Positions 22,313 through 33,100 of a stretch of DNA of 64,000 nucleotides are shown one piece after another (position 1 is the stretch's first letter; each line of letters opens with the position of its first letter). Location of the stretch: positions 1 to 64,000 of the forward strand of contig BPQB01000019.1 in assembly GCA_019973155.2 (NCBI GenBank), read 5' to 3'. Origin of the DNA: Phanerochaete sordida. Its lineage: Eukaryota; Basidiomycota; Agaricomycetes; Polyporales; Phanerochaetaceae. Both the position numbers and the translations under genes were made by a program. A model generated the notes under the pieces. The model ran no database searches. It was not told the DNA's origin and saw nothing but the letters and a program-made list of their open reading frames with translations.

Positions 22313-25300
22313 ATGCTCGAGTATCCTCCCTCCTACCACCTCTCCCTCGACGCCCTCTCCCTCTCCCTCCCGCCCTACCACGACGCCAAGGACCACCTCC
22401 CCCACCCCCCGCACCTCCCGCCCGTCTCCCCGCCCTCCGAGCCCGCCGTCTCCGACTCTGCCGACTCCCCGCCGTCCGCCCTGTCCTCCTACTACTCCCC
22501 GTACCCGCCCAGCCATGACCACCGACGCTCGGGGTCCTTCGACTCTCTGAGCCCGCCCACCTCTGCCCCCGGCCAGGACGACCTCCACCACCCCCGCGTC
22601 CCCGTCGAGGACGCCCGCTTCGCCTTCTCCCCGCCGCCGCACGCCCCGCACTTCTATGCCGCCGACCGCCGCCAGAGCGAGCCCGCCGCGCGCTACCGCC
22701 AGCCGTACGGCCCCAGCAGCAGCTCCAGCGCCGTCCCCGCGCACCTCTCGTCCTCGCTCCCGTCCGCGCACGCCTTCCCCCACGACCAGCAGCAGGCCGT
22801 CCACGCCCAGTACTCGCCCCGCCCCGCGAGCAGCTACGCCTACCCGCCCGAGCACGCCGCGTGGGACGCGCCGCAGCAGCACCACCCCGACGACCACGGT
22901 CCTTTCACGACCGCGCCCGTCGACCCCGCCGCGCACGGGCTCGCGATAACCGCGACGTCCGCCGCCCTCGCCTCCACCTCGGGCCTCCCGCTCGCCCCCG
23001 GGCTCGCCGCCAAGGTCCACGAGCAGCAGCCGTACTTTGACGACGGCGCGTGGCTCGAGCAGACCGGCGCCGCGCGTCCGAACACGGCGGGAAGCGCGTC
23101 CGGCTCCTTTGCCGGCCACGGATACGAACACACGCCGGAGCCGCCCGCGCTCGGCAGGCCGCAGGAGGGTGGGCTCGGCGCGCAGCAGCAGCAGGGCCAG
23201 GACGCCAGGCAACAAGGGGAAGGTGCGGAGGCAAAACCTGGGCAAAAGGGCAAGTCGAGTAAGACGTATTCATTTGTGGCGCTACCAGGGAACGCCGTGA
23301 AGAAACGTCCAAGGAGGAGGTACGACGAGATCGAGAGGTTGTACAGGTGCAGGTGAGTCTTCCCGTGCCCGTCCCTTGTCCCTTTCCCCTCGTCTTCGGA
23401 GCCGTTCGAGCTTTGTGGAGTCGCCGGGGAGCCGAAACGTTCTGACTGACGCCCTCGTCCTTATCCCAGTTGGCCAAACTGCACGAAAGCGTACGGAACT
23501 CTGAACCACCTGAACGCGCACGTCACCATGCAGAAGCACGGCGTGAAGAGAAGTCCAGGAGGTGAGCATCTCCTCCACTGTCGAACCTCTCCCCCGTCGA
23601 GTACCCCTTGTTGCACCGTTTGGCCTTGTTCCCGCACTCCGCTTTGCGACTTGTCCCTATGCTTCGGCATCCGGTCCATGCTTTCGTCACCTCGGAACTC
23701 GTTCAAGGGCATGCCTCGCTTTGTCCCCCATTATCGCCATCCTTCCCACACACACAAGCGCACATGGTCACCTCCATCTGGTCGATGCCGTTACTTCGAT
23801 CCACACTCGATGTATGCGATTACTTGAACGGACGACGTGAAGATCGTCGTTGCAGGCTGCATGCCGTATACAGACGGTAGACGATGCCCCCCATTGCCAC
23901 CGGAGGCAACAGAACGGCTGGGTTTTCCGCGGATTATCCGCGAGCGGTCGCTGCAGACCAAGCGGCCTGTGATTTCAATTCAGGCACAAGCTTCTCATTT
24001 ACTTTTCGCTCGGGAAGGGAAAGGCTACGTTTGTTTTGCTCCCGTACTCGTGTTGGTTCGCATATAGTCAACAAGGTTACTGACTTTCTTCACCTCCGGC
24101 AGAATTCAAGGAGCTTCGCAAACAGTGGCGAGCAGCGAAGAAGGAGGCAGATGAACACTCTCGCGATCGCGCCCGTCTAGAGCAGATTGAGCGAGAACGT
24201 GAAGATGCCGAACGCCGAATCAGCCTCGAGTATGGCTTGGGCCAGGGCGGCATGCCCATGTCGTCGCTTCCTGGCGTTATGGCCGGCTCGTCGCAGCAAA
24301 TGCCCTCAGGACTACCCATGGCTGCACACCCGATGCGGAGCGAACTCGTTCCCGTCGGCATCCCCGTGAACGCCGGCATGAGTGCCACGAGCATGAACTC
24401 CAACATGCAAGGCGGCGCCCTACCGGTCAGCCTGAGCGGATCGATGGCTGGTCCCGTCCTCAGCCCCGGTTCTCTCGCACCAAACTTTCCTGCCAGCGCG
24501 ATGGGCATCCCGGGGAACCACGGTCTCGCGGGCCCCGGCCAGAGCCTCGGCCAGGTCACCAACTCTACCACCGCGTACCCCCAACCACCACCCTTCAACC
24601 GGTCGCGGACGACCGGAAGTTTCGAATACAACCTCCACCATCAGAGCCACCCTCAGACCCTACACCCGCACGCGCAAATGGAGGCGCAGCGCCACCGCGG
24701 TTCGTTCGACGCCCAGACATACGGCCGACAGCACGAAGACGCCCGCTACGACTACGACCATCGCCGCGCGTCGTTCGACCACGGGCCTGCGCGCGCATAC
24801 GACCGCTCTTCGTTCGACCAGGGCCACCGTGTCAGCGGCTACGACCCCCAGTACGAGATGGCAGTGAACGCGGGTGCGCTCAGGCGGCGCGGTAGCCAGC
24901 CGTATCCAAGTCCGCACTCGATGACCCACTCCCCCCACGCCATGGCGCACGCGCATCACGCTCAGCAGGCCATGACTCAGTCGCCGCGCAGCATATACTC
25001 GACGCAGGACGCCGGCGCCGGCTTGCAGTACCCTGAAGAGGAGTACGAAGAGTATCAAGACTGCCAGCAGCAGCAGCCACAGCCGCAGGCGCAGCACGCT
25101 CCGGTGCCACCAAGTCCGGTCGAGGAGCGGTACGCAAACGAAGGCGAGTACTACCTCGATCGACCAGCGTACCAGCAGCGGAGTTGGGAGCTGCCGCCCT
25201 TGGCCCAGCCTCACCCGCAGCACTCGCAGGCGCATCTCGTCGGACCCGGGTACGCCCAGACGGAAGACACGCCGCCCAACACGGACAATGGCGTCGTCGA

Positions 25301-25487
25301 GGCTGAAGTCGGCGGCGAGGGCGAGCCCCTCCTCACCAGCCAGGGCCACGTCTCGCTCGGGAGCAACAGGCTCCCGCCGAACAGCACCCTCTTGACGCCG
25401 CTGCCGGGTTTCCGCGGCTATGAGCAGCCGCAGGACGAGCGGTGGGAAGGCGACAAGGAGCGCGATGGCCGCAGGCGGGTCATATAG
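22313..25487 (+). CDS. CON7: CON7-like C2H2 zinc-finger transcription factor
   Basis: A fungal-specific nuclear regulator; in Magnaporthe and other ascomycetes Con7 controls morphogenesis and conidiation, the role here being inferred from family only. Three exons: 22313-23352, 23470-23561 and 24103-25487, joining in frame to 838 residues. Residues 1-330 are low-complexity, rich in Pro, Ser, His and Gln. The conserved core starts KKRPRRRYDEIERLYRC and continues over the first junction as SWPNCTKAYGTLNHLNAH, then VTMQKHGVKRSPG, then EFKELRKQWRAAKKEADEHS. This is one C2H2 finger (C-x4-C-x12-H-x5-H, about residues 346-370) plus the basic helical tail diagnostic of the family. A short coiled coil (RARLEQIERERE) follows, then a long His/Gln/Pro-rich C-terminus. 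The 541-nt second intron is unusually long for this window. Confidence 0.93.
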
Positions 25488-28400
25488 GCCGATAAATTCG
25501 AAGAGGTTTCTTGCTGTTAACAAGGTATTCGACGCCCCATATCGTCGCTGAAGACGCGGGAAGGCCAGCGCACCGCCGCCGCCGTTCGCCCCGGAGGACG
25601 CCCGACCCCCCGGCCGCGCGACCCCGCCCGTCTCCACGCATCGACCGTCTCTGTCTCGTCTCGCCGCGCCCGAAGGTCCATCTCACCGCTTGGTTACTGT
25701 ACATTAATACGACACTTACACGCCCGCCCGCCGTCGTTCGGTGCACCACGCCGCCTGCGTCTCTCCCGGTCCCTATGCACTCCTCTACCCCACGCGCCGC
25801 CCGCCGGCCGCTCACGACTCCCTCTCACTGGCGCGGCGCCGCTCTCGGTTCCGCCACGATCTTTCTACCACGGACGGAAGGGCCCTCGTCGTTGGCCGCT
25901 TCTTTTGCTTCGCCCCTACTGTACTCTCGGCCTTCCTGTGCCAGCGCGCTCCCCGCCCCATGTCTTCGCGAAGGTTATTCTGGTACATGTATCGCACATA
26001 CTAACTCTTAGTGTTTGATGTACATACTTATCCGCACATGTTTATGTCTCTGCAGAGGCACAGGTACCTAGTGTTCTTTCTAGTATAGCGCTCTCCTTCG
26101 TTCTTCGTCTTTCGCACTTGGCTCGTCTTTCTTGCCGTCGCCGTACATAGCTGCACATCCTAGTGTCCCAGCGGTCGTTCAAGCAGTCGTCGTTGTTCTT
26201 AACATTATACCACTCCTTGTTGTAATCTCTCTTACCTCACTGCAATCTACTATCTTTATTCGCTCTCTATCGTCGCCGCCCCGTGGAGGAAAGCGATGCA
26301 ACATTGCGATGCGGAGGCAGACATGGGATAAGGTTGGTGATAAGGTGAGCTGGAAACGCGGTAGATCCGAGAGAGAAAATAGGACAAGGAGGCCGAACAG
26401 GAGCACCGGACGCAATGGGGATAGAGACCGAAACGTTTTGTCAGACATGCGACCGGGCAACGCGACACGAGCCAGCCGTCCGAAAAGCGCAATGTCAAAG
26501 GGATCAGCCCCATGTCATGCCCATGATCATCATACGCACGGCCCAGGTCCGATCTTCGGTGCGCGCACACACAGACAGACCGCGTCAGGGTCCGCGCGTT
26601 GCGGTGCACCCTCCCTGCCTGTGCAGCCCGCGACGGCTGCCATGGCCCATTTGTATTGCAGGCGCGCCCGCAGGGTCCACCGCACGGCGGCGCGCAGTCT
26701 CGTGGCCGCCCCGTCGACCCGGCCGAGGCCCCGCGCACGCCCTGCAGCACGACCGCAGCATGACGTGCCCAGGCCAATCGCAGGGGACGCACATCGGGGC
26801 GTCGAGGCCCTCGCGAGCCTATTCGGCGCGGCGCACAGGAGCCCTGGGCGTCGCGCGGCGCAGCTCGCGTCCGCGCATGGCTGCCGCGCCGTGGCGGGCA
26901 CCCCGCCCGCGTGCGTCCAGGCGTGCGTCGTGTGCGGCGCCGCGCATCCGGCGCGCACGCTTCTGAGACAGCTGCCTGCGCCGGAGGGGCTTCGCGCGGG
27001 TCGCCGCAGCGGCGCGGCAGCGGGCGCCCTGGGCTTATTGTCCTGCGGCCGCACGTGGGGCGCCGCCCGTGACCCGTGGGACGCGAGCGGCCGGACAGCA
27101 CGCCTGCGCGCGGGCGCGGTGCATTCAGTCGCGCCGTCCCACGGCGCACGCTCACATGGGGCACTGAATGGCGCCACATACTTAATGCTGCTGGGAGGCG
27201 GCGTGCTTCTGCGTGTGCCGCGCCAGGACCCTCAGGCCTGTGGGAGCCTTCTCTGCGCCGTCCAGGCATGTCTATATGCCTTCGATCAGCCTGTTGCTCT
27301 CCGTCGATTGCGGGGAAAACGTACAAACAGCTGACAACAGCGTATGTCACCCGCCCAACCTGCAAGCTGGACCTGCGTTTGCGTTTCAGGCGTATCGCAG
27401 TCGGTCACGGCGCCGAGCGCCCCCACGGCGTAACCAGCGCGAAGGCCAAAGGGCGTATCGCGAGGGAGGTGTACCGAGTGATAGAGTCCGCGCTGAACCC
27501 TTGCGAGGTGCGCTCGTCGAAGGTGCGCAGCATGTGCGAAACGCGCTGCTACAGAAGAGTGTCCACCCTGCTTCTGCTTCAGCGTCCCCGCACTCAGACA
27601 GATGAAGGCGATTCTCACCCGAGCGCGCCTGTAGAAGCAAGCCTGATAGAGTTCGGCCGTCCAGGAATCCGGGATGGGAACATCTAGGGCGCATCCATGC
27701 ATACGAGCCCGTGCGCGAATGTATATTCGGCAACTTATCGCTGCACCCGGAGTCGGACACACGCTCGGCCCATGTGGCCCACGGTGTGCGGTATGCGCTG
27801 CCTCGCAGTGCTCGGCAGGGCCTGCCGGGGCGGTGAGCCATGGAAACCCGCTGCTCGTACCGGCCGCGGCTGGTGTCTGAGCCTCTTTGCAGCCTTCCAG
27901 AAATTTTGAGGCCTTCTCTTTGATCATCGTCGCGTTCTCCGGCCTGCGCTGGGAAGCGTCGTGCGGTTTGACGTGGACATGACGAATTGTCCGGCGAGCA
28001 GAATACAAGGACAGGCGGAGGGTCTCCTGATCACCCAGCGTCAGCGTGATGGAGCAGATTAGGAACTCCAGGACAGAAAAAGCCCACGCCGGATGTATTG
28101 TTCGGTGCGCCCAGCCACCGAGCATGATCTTCGCTTTGCCCACTTATCGGAAAGGTGTGATAGTGGCCCGCGCCCCTGTAATAGGGTTGCGCGCCGATGC
28201 TCAGTAGCAGACTTGTCCAGAGCCTCGAGTGGTCGGGAACAGTGCATGGCATGCCTGTCGCAGACCCTGCAGCAGCTCTGCGACCCTCAGACCCTGCCGC
28301 GAACCTTCTCATTTTCCCTATGTCTGTGGAGTCGAAACGATCTGTGAATTGTGAACGTGCGCGAGAGCAGTACACTTTTTCTACGGCCTCACCAGGTGGA

Positions 28401-28584
28401 GACGGGAGGCAGGAAGTCCGGTGCCGGACTTCCGAGCATGTGCGATTTAGCAGCGAAGCGCGTACGAAAGTCTTGGGCTTTCAGCTGCCGACAACGTCGA
28501 GAGATGCGCCTAGGACCGGTTATTCAAGGAACTCGCCTGTTACGCTTGGGAACGCGTCTCCCAGGTGGTGTACGTACTTTGATG
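25488..28584. other. intergenic region, includes CON7 3' flank and a GC-rich island
   Basis: The first several hundred bases are the pyrimidine-rich 3' flank of the CON7-like gene. A GC-rich, stop-poor island covers about 26.55-27.2 kb and resembles the larger domain at 13.7-21.7 kb. Reading frames are short or compositionally biased; no domain was recognised. A near-perfect palindrome lies at 28412-28433. Confidence 0.45.
28412..28433. repeat. 22-bp palindrome with inverted CGG triplets
   Basis: GGAAGTCCGG at 28412-28421 and its exact reverse complement CCGGACTTCC at 28424-28433 are separated by TG. The centre, CGG-N2-CCG, is the inverted-triplet arrangement bound by dimers of some Zn2Cys6 regulators. 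There is no identified gene close by, so its role is unknown. Confidence 0.5.
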
Positions 28585-30117
28585 TCACCAACCTCGACCT
28601 TGGACACGTGTAGGACGCGCTCGCCTGGGGCATATCACAGATAGCGAGTGTATTACACGCTCGGTGCAGGGTGGTAGCTTCTGTCTGGCAATGTGAACGA
28701 TCGTCGAGGTGTACTTCTTCCGCTGTGAGGACAGAGAACCATTCGCGGTGAGAAACTTTGTGATTGCGACGCAGGTCCGACATCTATCAGCTCCGCTGCG
28801 GGTGGGACAGGGGCCTGCCATCCTGGGAACATGGGCTGCGTCGCCGTTGCTACGACGATGACGCTGGGTGTTCCCAAACCGAGCCGTCGTCGATCCTCGT
28901 TCGCACAGCCTGCGCAGCCCACGGCCCCATCGATCCAGCCGAGAATCAGCTGCAGCGGTTGGGCCGTAGGCGCCCAACGGGCGAGCGCTGTCAGGCACGC
29001 GCGAGCTGGAATGCCTGGAATGCCTTATCCGCCAAGACGGTGCATCCAGGCGGGCGCAGCACGCGGCGCGGGCACAATTAAGGGACGCATCACAGCGAGG
29101 CACCGATGCACGACGACGAGTGCACACAGAAGCCGGCATACCTTTTCTGGCGGGCCAAGTTTCGCGAGAGTACTCCACGTCGGCGTGCGCGCAAGGCACT
29201 GGCGGCGGCGCGCACTCCAGCCGCGATGATGGCGCGGGAAAGTGCGGGACCTGCGCATTGAATGAGCGTGCATGTCTCAGAGAAGGACGAGGAGAGACAG
29301 ATCTGAGATGTGTGTTTGTTTTCGACCGTAAATCAAACGGCGGCGTGCGCGCAACTGCTTCCTCCTGCTCCTTTCCGGCTCCAGGTACGGCGATCGAGGC
29401 ACAGCTGACCGAGGTTCCAGGCGCCGTGCAGAACTGGTCACAGGAGGCCCTCGCGCGCGATACGCTCCATTCGTGCACCGGAGCTCGCTCGAGCGTTCGG
29501 GACCGAAGACGCAGAAGATTCCCTCCGGCATCGAGTACGATCGTGTAGAAACGTGGCGGACCACCGATAGGGTCTCGCGCACAGGGTCGCAAGGATAGAG
29601 TTGCATTGGAGGTGCCGGCGCCGTGGGTCCCTGTGAAGGCGCCGTCGGGACAACGCTCCCAGCGCAGATCGATGGCCGCCGCCCCCTGAGCACACCGCTG
29701 GGGTGGGGGGCGAACAGCACCATCAGCCCCTCCTTTGCGTGATCCACGACGGCCCGGAAAATACCACGAAAATTTCGCCCGCCCCGCTCTGTCACCGCTG
29801 CAATTGCAATTTATACGTCCGCGCGGGTAAACGACGCCGGCGTACTCACCTGTCTGGGGCTGCCTGACACGTCCAGCAGGTGCGCTTGGCTGTGGGGATG
29901 ATGGCGGCCAGGTACACATGACGCGCGGGCACCCGGTGCAGCGCGTCGCCCGCCCATTCAGATCAGCGTTATCTCTGGAATAACATCCGCCGTTGTCCAA
30001 ATGCTGGGCAGATGACTTGGCGTACCTTGCCTCCGGCACACCTTCTGCATGATACGATGTCCTTGTGCCCAGATTGCCAAGCGAGCTCCAACGAGGGCGG
30101 CGTGCAAGGCAGCACAT
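28585..30117 (-). CDS. uncharacterised 510-codon open frame (doubtful gene)
   Basis: An uninterrupted minus-strand frame of 510 codons in sequence of only moderately high GC, longer than expected by chance there. The translation is rich in Arg, Ala, Cys, Ser and Pro. A central part (CPDGAFTGTHGAGTSNATL, then RFYTIVLDAGGNLLRLRS) looks more protein-like than the rest. I do not recognise a family, and other frames here are also fairly open, so composition may explain much of it. No clear introns, TATA box or start context support it. It may be a lineage-specific gene, a decayed one, or noise. Confidence 0.2.
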   Translation of the reverse strand: MCCLARRPRWSSLGNLGTRTSYHAEGVPEARYAKSSAQHLDNGGCYSRDNADLNGRATRCTGCPRVMCTWPPSSPQPSAPAGRVRQPQTGEYAGVVYPRGRINCNCSGDRAGRAKFSWYFPGRRGSRKGGADGAVRPPPQRCAQGAAAIDLRWERCPDGAFTGTHGAGTSNATLSLRPCARDPIGGPPRFYTIVLDAGGNLLRLRSRTLERAPVHEWSVSRARASCDQFCTAPGTSVSCASIAVPGAGKEQEEAVARTPPFDLRSKTNTHLRSVSPRPSLRHARSFNAQVPHFPAPSSRLECAPPPVPCAHADVEYSRETWPARKGMPASVCTRRRASVPRCDASLNCARAACCARLDAPSWRIRHSRHSSSRVPDSARPLGAYGPTAAADSRLDRWGRGLRRLCERGSTTARFGNTQRHRRSNGDAAHVPRMAGPCPTRSGADRCRTCVAITKFLTANGSLSSQRKKYTSTIVHIARQKLPPCTERVIHSLSVICPRRARPTRVQGRGW

Positions 30118-33100
30118 TTACAGAAGCCAAGGTTTCCTCGCCCGCACGACCGGGCGGAAAAGGCACGCATCAACGCAGCCGAATCCGTCATTTTGGCTTT
30201 CGAAGACCTTGTCGGAACATTCAGTTCCTGACAGCACCGCGCACACCGGAGCGTTAATAGACGTCAGCGCAGAATGTGGCGCTTGGCGCTGGGTGCGCGA
30301 CGCACCTCGGTTGAGCATTTCGCGCTCAGACATGTGGAAAGCGCGCCTTGCAGAATGACGTCCTTCCCGGCCGTGCGAGCCAACGCGATTCTGGAAGTGC
30401 AGGTCGAATATATGCGATCAATGCGGTCGGATGAGCACAGCTGATCACCTGAGGACACGCCGATTTGGAAAGCACAGCGGCTGCACGTGTTCGGCGGATA
30501 GGCGCGAGCCATCGTACAATCGAGCACGACGGATCGCAGGTCCAGGAACCAATTGCTGTGCTGGAGAAGCACAGGGTCAGCACCCGGCGCACGCACTGAT
30601 GTTGGGAGGGACCCACAGATGGAAACACATTTCTCGTTGCCTGAGTGCGCCAGAGCAAGCGAGCTTCGTGCATGGGAACCGTCGCCGGGGTCTGTGAGAC
30701 TTCACGCGAGGGTGCCTTCGTTCGAGCTCGTGCCGGTACGCTGGTATCGATGGCCGCTGGCGCCGCGCGTTCAGGCCCGTACGACCGACCCGACCGCGCG
30801 CACAGACCCAAGACAATTGCAGCGCAAGTGTATGGGCTGTCCGGTCGGAGGCTCGAGGTCCGAGAAAGCAGTGTCGACGGCTAGCGCTCGCTTGCGCTGC
30901 GAGCTCGCCGGCGCTGGGCGAAAAGCACACGGCCTCGGGCCACGCGCTCCGACGTGATGCCGAGGTAGGGGTGAGCGCATAGACAGCCTGCGACAGAAGC
31001 AGATAGCGGGTGATTTGAGTAAGAGCCACCGAACCCAGACCTGCAGTGAACAAACCTTGAGCAAAACCGCTGCACGGTCATGGGCGTACAGGCGCCCGAA
31101 CTGAACACATGAGCGCATCTCAGCTTTTTGCCTGTATATATGCGCATGATTTTGCATCAAAGCTGATTACTGACCTGGTGTGACTAGTAGGTAGCCTGTC
31201 TTTTCGGAGACTTGTCATCTTCAAGTATACGGTACTGTACGCTCGAACGCGTCCGTGCAGGTGGGCATCATGCGTGGACGATAAGGTGTTCAACAATTAT
31301 CTTGCTTGCAGATGATTGTGCTATTCGGCAATGCTTTGAAGCCGTAGATGTCGACGTAGTGTAGACGTCCGAGAACATGGATGCGTGGTTGACAGGATAC
31401 TTGAGATGAGTTGAACATCGTGGTTCACAGCGAGCCCGAGCCCGTACTCAAGCGCCGGACGTACACTGTAACGCGGGGCGAATACCTTCGGTCCGCTACT
31501 CGGAGGCTATGATTTGGATTCGGCCAGCGTTCTACCATATCCGCGGAGCATCTAGGTACAACGGGAAAATACCAATGTCGCCGGACCGAGTCGACTTTAA
31601 AACATTCCGCTCTTTCTGCGGACAGCGTTCGACCAGATCGCGGACGTGATCTCGACGCTTTGTGGTTCCACGGCTCGTCAACCAGGCAACGTGCAGAGGT
31701 CTGCGACAATTCGAAACGTTCGCGGCGGCTTCGACTGCATCGCCACGTGAGATCGTGCGGTTCTCAGCGACGGCGGGTGAACCTGAGGTCCCGTAATAAT
31801 CGCACTGTGCACCCACGGGAGTAAGCAAGCTCCCGATGTCGTGCGGATGGCGGACTGCAGGCTGTGCACGCCTGCAGAAGGCGCAAACGCGTCCTTGGCG
31901 CTCCTGAAACGTGCATGCAATTCAGCGCACACGAAGTAGAGGAAGCCTTGGAAGCACGCACATGCACTTTTCATGGCCACCTTGGATTCTGTTCGAGACG
32001 TTCCAGAGAGGTCGAATGTATCAGCCGACGTGACCACACGCTGCGTGCGATAGAAGAAGGGCCAGTGCTGCCAGCCAATTGTCTTGCGGCCAGCGGAAGG
32101 GTCAACGTTCTGCTAAAGATGCACGTCTGCCTGCCGAGGTCGCCGAGGGACTCTCATGTGGACATGCTTCTTTACCAGCCACGAAAGACAAAACCAGGTC
32201 GATTCCTGTAGTGGAAGATCACGCCGCTAGAAAACGGTGTGGCGTCGTTCCAACAGATCACCCGGAATGTGCGTTCAGTCGAGCCAAGGCTTGTATACTT
32301 TTAGGTCGCTGTGCAGACATTGGACTTTGATAATGAGCAACAGTCACGTCAGTTAGGGTGAAAGAAAGAAATACGCTCGAATCGACCTACAGAGAGCAAG
32401 TGTCGCGAGACGTCCTGGGTCGAACCGAGTTGGAAGTAGGAGAGCGACCTCACTCCGGCGCTTCTCTAGCAGCCCTTGTTCCGCTCCTTCGTCGACGCCT
32501 GCCTGTATGCACTAAGAATCCCTATTTCTCGTCTCGCGGCATACTCCAAGCTGCATCCGTGCGGACGCACCAGCTTGCACGTGCTGGTTCAGCAGCATCT
32601 ATCACGCAGTGGGCTCAGGCGGACACTCTGAGATAGGGAGGTGCGTCCCCAGTCCACGCACTCGGACGTCCCAGTCAACGCGACCCTGCAGACAGAGCAT
32701 CATGACGACAGCCGCATAGCACCGCACGAAGCAAAGGGAAGGCTCGGGTCCAATTGCAGCCCTCTGCGCAGCGCAAGGTCAGCGACGAAAGCGGGGGTTG
32801 GATTGTGCCCCAGATGGTGCGTGTGCGCTGCACCTGCTGCGCTCTTCTCCCGCTTCTCACGCATGCGTTACCAGAGAACAGCGTATATTGAACCTTGCAG
32901 TTTTCTGTGGGGACGCAGGAGCTTGTGAGCTTGTCCGACGCGGGGTGGGCGGCGAGGATGCAGTGAGAAGCGGCGCGTCCGTAAGGGCCACACGATCACC
33001 GTCTGGATTTCGGTGCGTGGCAGCATTCTGCGCCTTCTTCACGTATATGACGGGCCTTTCCGCTCACAGACGCGTCACCAGCTATCATGGCCCAGAACAC

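Noticed and set aside
21695..23245. 516-codon minus-strand frame rich in Gly, Arg and Val
   Set aside because: It is the antisense shadow of the first CON7 exon, whose Pro/Ser-rich codons read as open in reverse; the plus-strand frame has the conserved zinc-finger core.
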